From positions 1,860,001-1,924,000 of the forward strand of contig NZ_AP025281.1 of assembly GCF_024347195.1 (NCBI RefSeq): a stretch of DNA of 64,000 bases. Direction: 5' to 3'. Below, piece after piece: positions 61,994-64,000 of this stretch. This stretch comes from Aliamphritea hakodatensis (GTDB lineage: Bacteria > Pseudomonadota > Gammaproteobacteria > Pseudomonadales > Balneatricaceae). The notes beneath the pieces were generated by a model, which was given only the letters and a program-made list of their open reading frames with translations, made no database searches and had not been told where the DNA came from. Position 1 is the stretch's first letter; every line of letters begins with the position of its first letter. The translations under genes were made by a program, and so were the position numbers.

Positions 61994-63154
61994 GTGAAAA
62001 ATATTCTTTTCGTTGACGATGAAGTGAATGTGCTTAACGGATTAAGGCGGATGCTGCGTAATCGCAAAACGGAATGGAATATGGAGTTTGTTGATTCCGG
62101 AGCGAAAGCGCTGGTGTTGCTTGAGGAAAAACCGTTCGATGTAATCGTCAGTGATATGCGAATGCCGGGCATGAGTGGTGCCCGTCTGCTGACAAATATC
62201 CGGGGTAAATACCCGGGTATGACCCGGATTGCGCTGTCGGGTTACTCTGATACAGAAATGGTACTGGAAAGTATTAAGGCCACGCATTTATTCATTGCCA
62301 AACCGGCGGATGCCAAGACCCTTTCTTCGCTGATTGAGCGCAGTTTGTCGATTCAGTCCATTATCAGTAATCCGCAGTTGTGCGATTTCATCTCAGGTAT
62401 CAGTTCACTGCCATCTGTACCGGCAGTTTATGAAAAACTGGTCCGGATTCTGGCATCCAAAGAAGCGTCTGTTGACCGTGTGGCAGAGCTGATATCCACC
62501 GATATCGGGATGTCCGTGAAACTGTTGCAGATAGTTAACTCGGCTTACTTTGGCCTGGCGCGTGAAATTGTCTCGCCTGCAGAAGCAACCGCGCATCTTG
62601 GTTTGGATGTGATTAAGAGTCTGGTGTTGTCGATTAAAATTTTCGAAAAGTTTGAAGAAGAAATTGATGCCAGAAGCCTGAATGATATCTGGGTTCGCAG
62701 CCAGCTCGTGGGGAATATCGCAAAAAAAATTGCCCGTAAAGAAGGCTTCTCCCAGAAAGAGGCCGATCAGTTGCTGGTGGCGGGAATGCTTCAGGATCTT
62801 GGCGAGCTGGTTATGCTGCAGTACTTTCCTGAAGGCCTTGGCGAAAACGTGCAGTGGAATGATATCAATGACGGCGATGCCCTTTTACTGGAAAGGCAGG
62901 CTGTCGGGGGTTCACATGATCAGATCAGTGTTTATCTGCTGCGGTTATGGGGAATCCCTCAGACAGTCGTTGAATGTGTCGCCTATCACCATAATTCTGA
63001 GCACTTTACCGGTTATGAGCTGACTCTGCCGCATATTCTGTTCTGCGCCAATGTACTGGCGGAAGACATTATCAATGGCACCAATTTATCCGAAAAGCTT
63101 ACTGAACAGGGGCTGGTTGCTGAAGAGCGGCTGGCCAGTTGGTTATTGTTGTAA
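61994..63154 (+). CDS. Response regulator with HDOD domain
   Basis: A 386-residue protein: receiver domain (about 1-118, phosphoacceptor Asp 54 in IVSDMRMPGMSG) and HDOD domain (about 130-330, GISSLPSVPAVYEKLVRIL). HDOD is a non-enzymatic relative of HD-type phosphodiesterases used in signal scaffolds. The start is a GTG at 61994 with AGGAGG seven bases before; the ORF to 61946 overlaps the kinase and has no site. It follows the kinase by 40 bases and is its likely target. Confidence 0.92.
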   Translation: MKNILFVDDEVNVLNGLRRMLRNRKTEWNMEFVDSGAKALVLLEEKPFDVIVSDMRMPGMSGARLLTNIRGKYPGMTRIALSGYSDTEMVLESIKATHLFIAKPADAKTLSSLIERSLSIQSIISNPQLCDFISGISSLPSVPAVYEKLVRILASKEASVDRVAELISTDIGMSVKLLQIVNSAYFGLAREIVSPAEATAHLGLDVIKSLVLSIKIFEKFEEEIDARSLNDIWVRSQLVGNIAKKIARKEGFSQKEADQLLVAGMLQDLGELVMLQYFPEGLGENVQWNDINDGDALLLERQAVGGSHDQISVYLLRLWGIPQTVVECVAYHHNSEHFTGYELTLPHILFCANVLAEDIINGTNLSEKLTEQGLVAEERLASWLLL

Positions 63155-63199
63155 AAATATATCGCTGAGCAGTCCTGCAGCGATTGTCATGGAGTATTT

Positions 63200-64000
63200 A
63201 TGAAATATGCCGTGTTGTTTGTTGATGATGAAGCCAATGTACTTAATGCCTATAAACGTAACCTGCGTAAATATTTTGATGTGTATACAGCCCTGAGTGG
63301 CAAAGATGCACTGGAGATGCTGGAAAAACATAAAGATATCGCCGTGATTGTCACTGATATGCAGATGCCCTCGATGAACGGAGTGGAGTTTCTGGAGCAG
63401 GCCCGGGGCGTGGCTAAAAACAGTGTGCGTCTGATGCTGACCGGTAATGCCGATCAGAAAACCGCCATTGATGCGATTAATCAGGGGGATATCTTCCGTT
63501 TTATCAATAAGCCCTGCTCACCGGCAGAAATGCTGCAGATACTTAAGCTATCGATAAAACAGTATCAACTGATTGTTGCAGAGCAGGAACTGTTACGGAC
63601 AACCCTGAAAAAGAGCATCGAAGCCCTGATTGAAACTCTTTCTCTGGCCTGTCCGGAGTCTTTTGGTTCGGTTAGCCGAGTTAAACGTCATGTGATTGAC
63701 TGTGTAAAAGCCATGGGCGCTCAGAATGTCTGGATGTATGAGTCGATGGCCATGCTCGCCCAGTTGGGGTATATCAGTTTGTCTAAAGACATTACGGATA
63801 AACTGATGCTGGGGCAGCCGCTGGATGAAAGTCAGCAGGAGGCGTTTTATAAACACAGTGAGGTTGGCTATAAACTGGTCAGTAAGATCCCCCGTCTGGA
63901 GGATGTTGCTCTGGCGATCCGTTATCAGAATAAAGGATTTGATGGCAGTGGCTTTCCTGCGGAGGGGCCTGAAGGCAGTGAGCTGCCGGTCGGGTCTCGG
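63200..64000 (+). CDS. Response regulator with degenerate HD-GYP domain, 3' end cut
   Basis: The first 267 residues of a protein running off the window. A receiver domain (about 1-120, Asp 53 in VTDMQMPSMNG) and a linker helix lead to an HD-GYP-like domain. The catalytic HD of HDIGK is replaced (MAMLAQLGYI), the HHE is lost (RYQNKGFDGSGFP) and only GFP recalls GYP; His 219 of HSEVG remains. It therefore probably binds but does not cut c-di-GMP. GGAG five bases before the ATG at 63200 supports the start. Confidence 0.88.
   Translation, partial: MKYAVLFVDDEANVLNAYKRNLRKYFDVYTALSGKDALEMLEKHKDIAVIVTDMQMPSMNGVEFLEQARGVAKNSVRLMLTGNADQKTAIDAINQGDIFRFINKPCSPAEMLQILKLSIKQYQLIVAEQELLRTTLKKSIEALIETLSLACPESFGSVSRVKRHVIDCVKAMGAQNVWMYESMAMLAQLGYISLSKDITDKLMLGQPLDESQQEAFYKHSEVGYKLVSKIPRLEDVALAIRYQNKGFDGSGFPAEGPEGSELPVGSR

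Noticed and set aside
1..64000. CRISPR array, insertion sequence, prophage, tRNA or rRNA
   Set aside because: No regularly spaced repeats, transposase or integrase motifs, or cloverleaf sequences were noticed by eye; a tool search would be needed to exclude small elements.

Overview
The window looks like ordinary chromosome of a marine gammaproteobacterium, most like the Oceanospirillales/Oceanospirillaceae. The grounds are a complete cbb3 oxidase locus joined to fnr and hemN, gene blocks arranged as in Pseudomonas (topA, lexA-sulA, prmB-aroC-MFS), polyhydroxyalkanoate genes (phaC, phaR) and a LapD/LapG pair. Genus is not resolved. I saw no insertion sequence, prophage, integron, CRISPR array, rRNA or tRNA. 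Coding is dense on both strands.

Layout. 1-4.3 kb: the end of an Aas-type acyl-ACP synthetase gene, a small hypothetical protein, a glycosyltransferase, a PAP2 phosphatase, rdgC and a secreted thioredoxin-fold protein. 4.6-16.5 kb, almost all minus strand: apt, fnr, hemN, a SafE-type membrane protein, ccoS, ccoI, ccoH, ccoG and ccoPQON. This module builds and regulates the high-affinity oxidase. hemN has a textbook FNR-activated promoter, and a perfect FNR box lies far upstream of ccoN. 16.5-22.6 kb: an alpha/beta hydrolase, rlmM, an ABM-domain protein, tusA, a ProQ-family RNA chaperone, then lapD and lapG. 22.8-33.1 kb: a DUF3080-like lipoprotein, a MATE pump, phaC, a glutaredoxin-like protein, a TatD nuclease, slt, uup and a universal stress protein.

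33.2-41.8 kb: small conserved proteins around topA, then sulA-lexA facing dinG, with one LexA box between them. 41.9-50.1 kb: rhlB-like helicase, gpsA, sixA, a PglL/Wzy-type ligase, a hydrolase, a DUF4892 protein, folE and an Smr-domain protein. 50.3-57.4 kb: prmB, aroC, an MFS carrier, a DUF6489-like protein, phaR, mltD and gloB.

57.7-64 kb is the most unusual part. Six tightly packed plus-strand genes encode a MauG-like dihaem peroxidase, a cupredoxin, a dihaem cytochrome c, a membrane PAS histidine kinase, a receiver-HDOD protein and a receiver protein with a degenerate HD domain, the last cut by the window end. They look like one operon linking periplasmic redox chemistry to a phosphorelay with non-enzymatic HD-type outputs. 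I do not recognise it as a named system.
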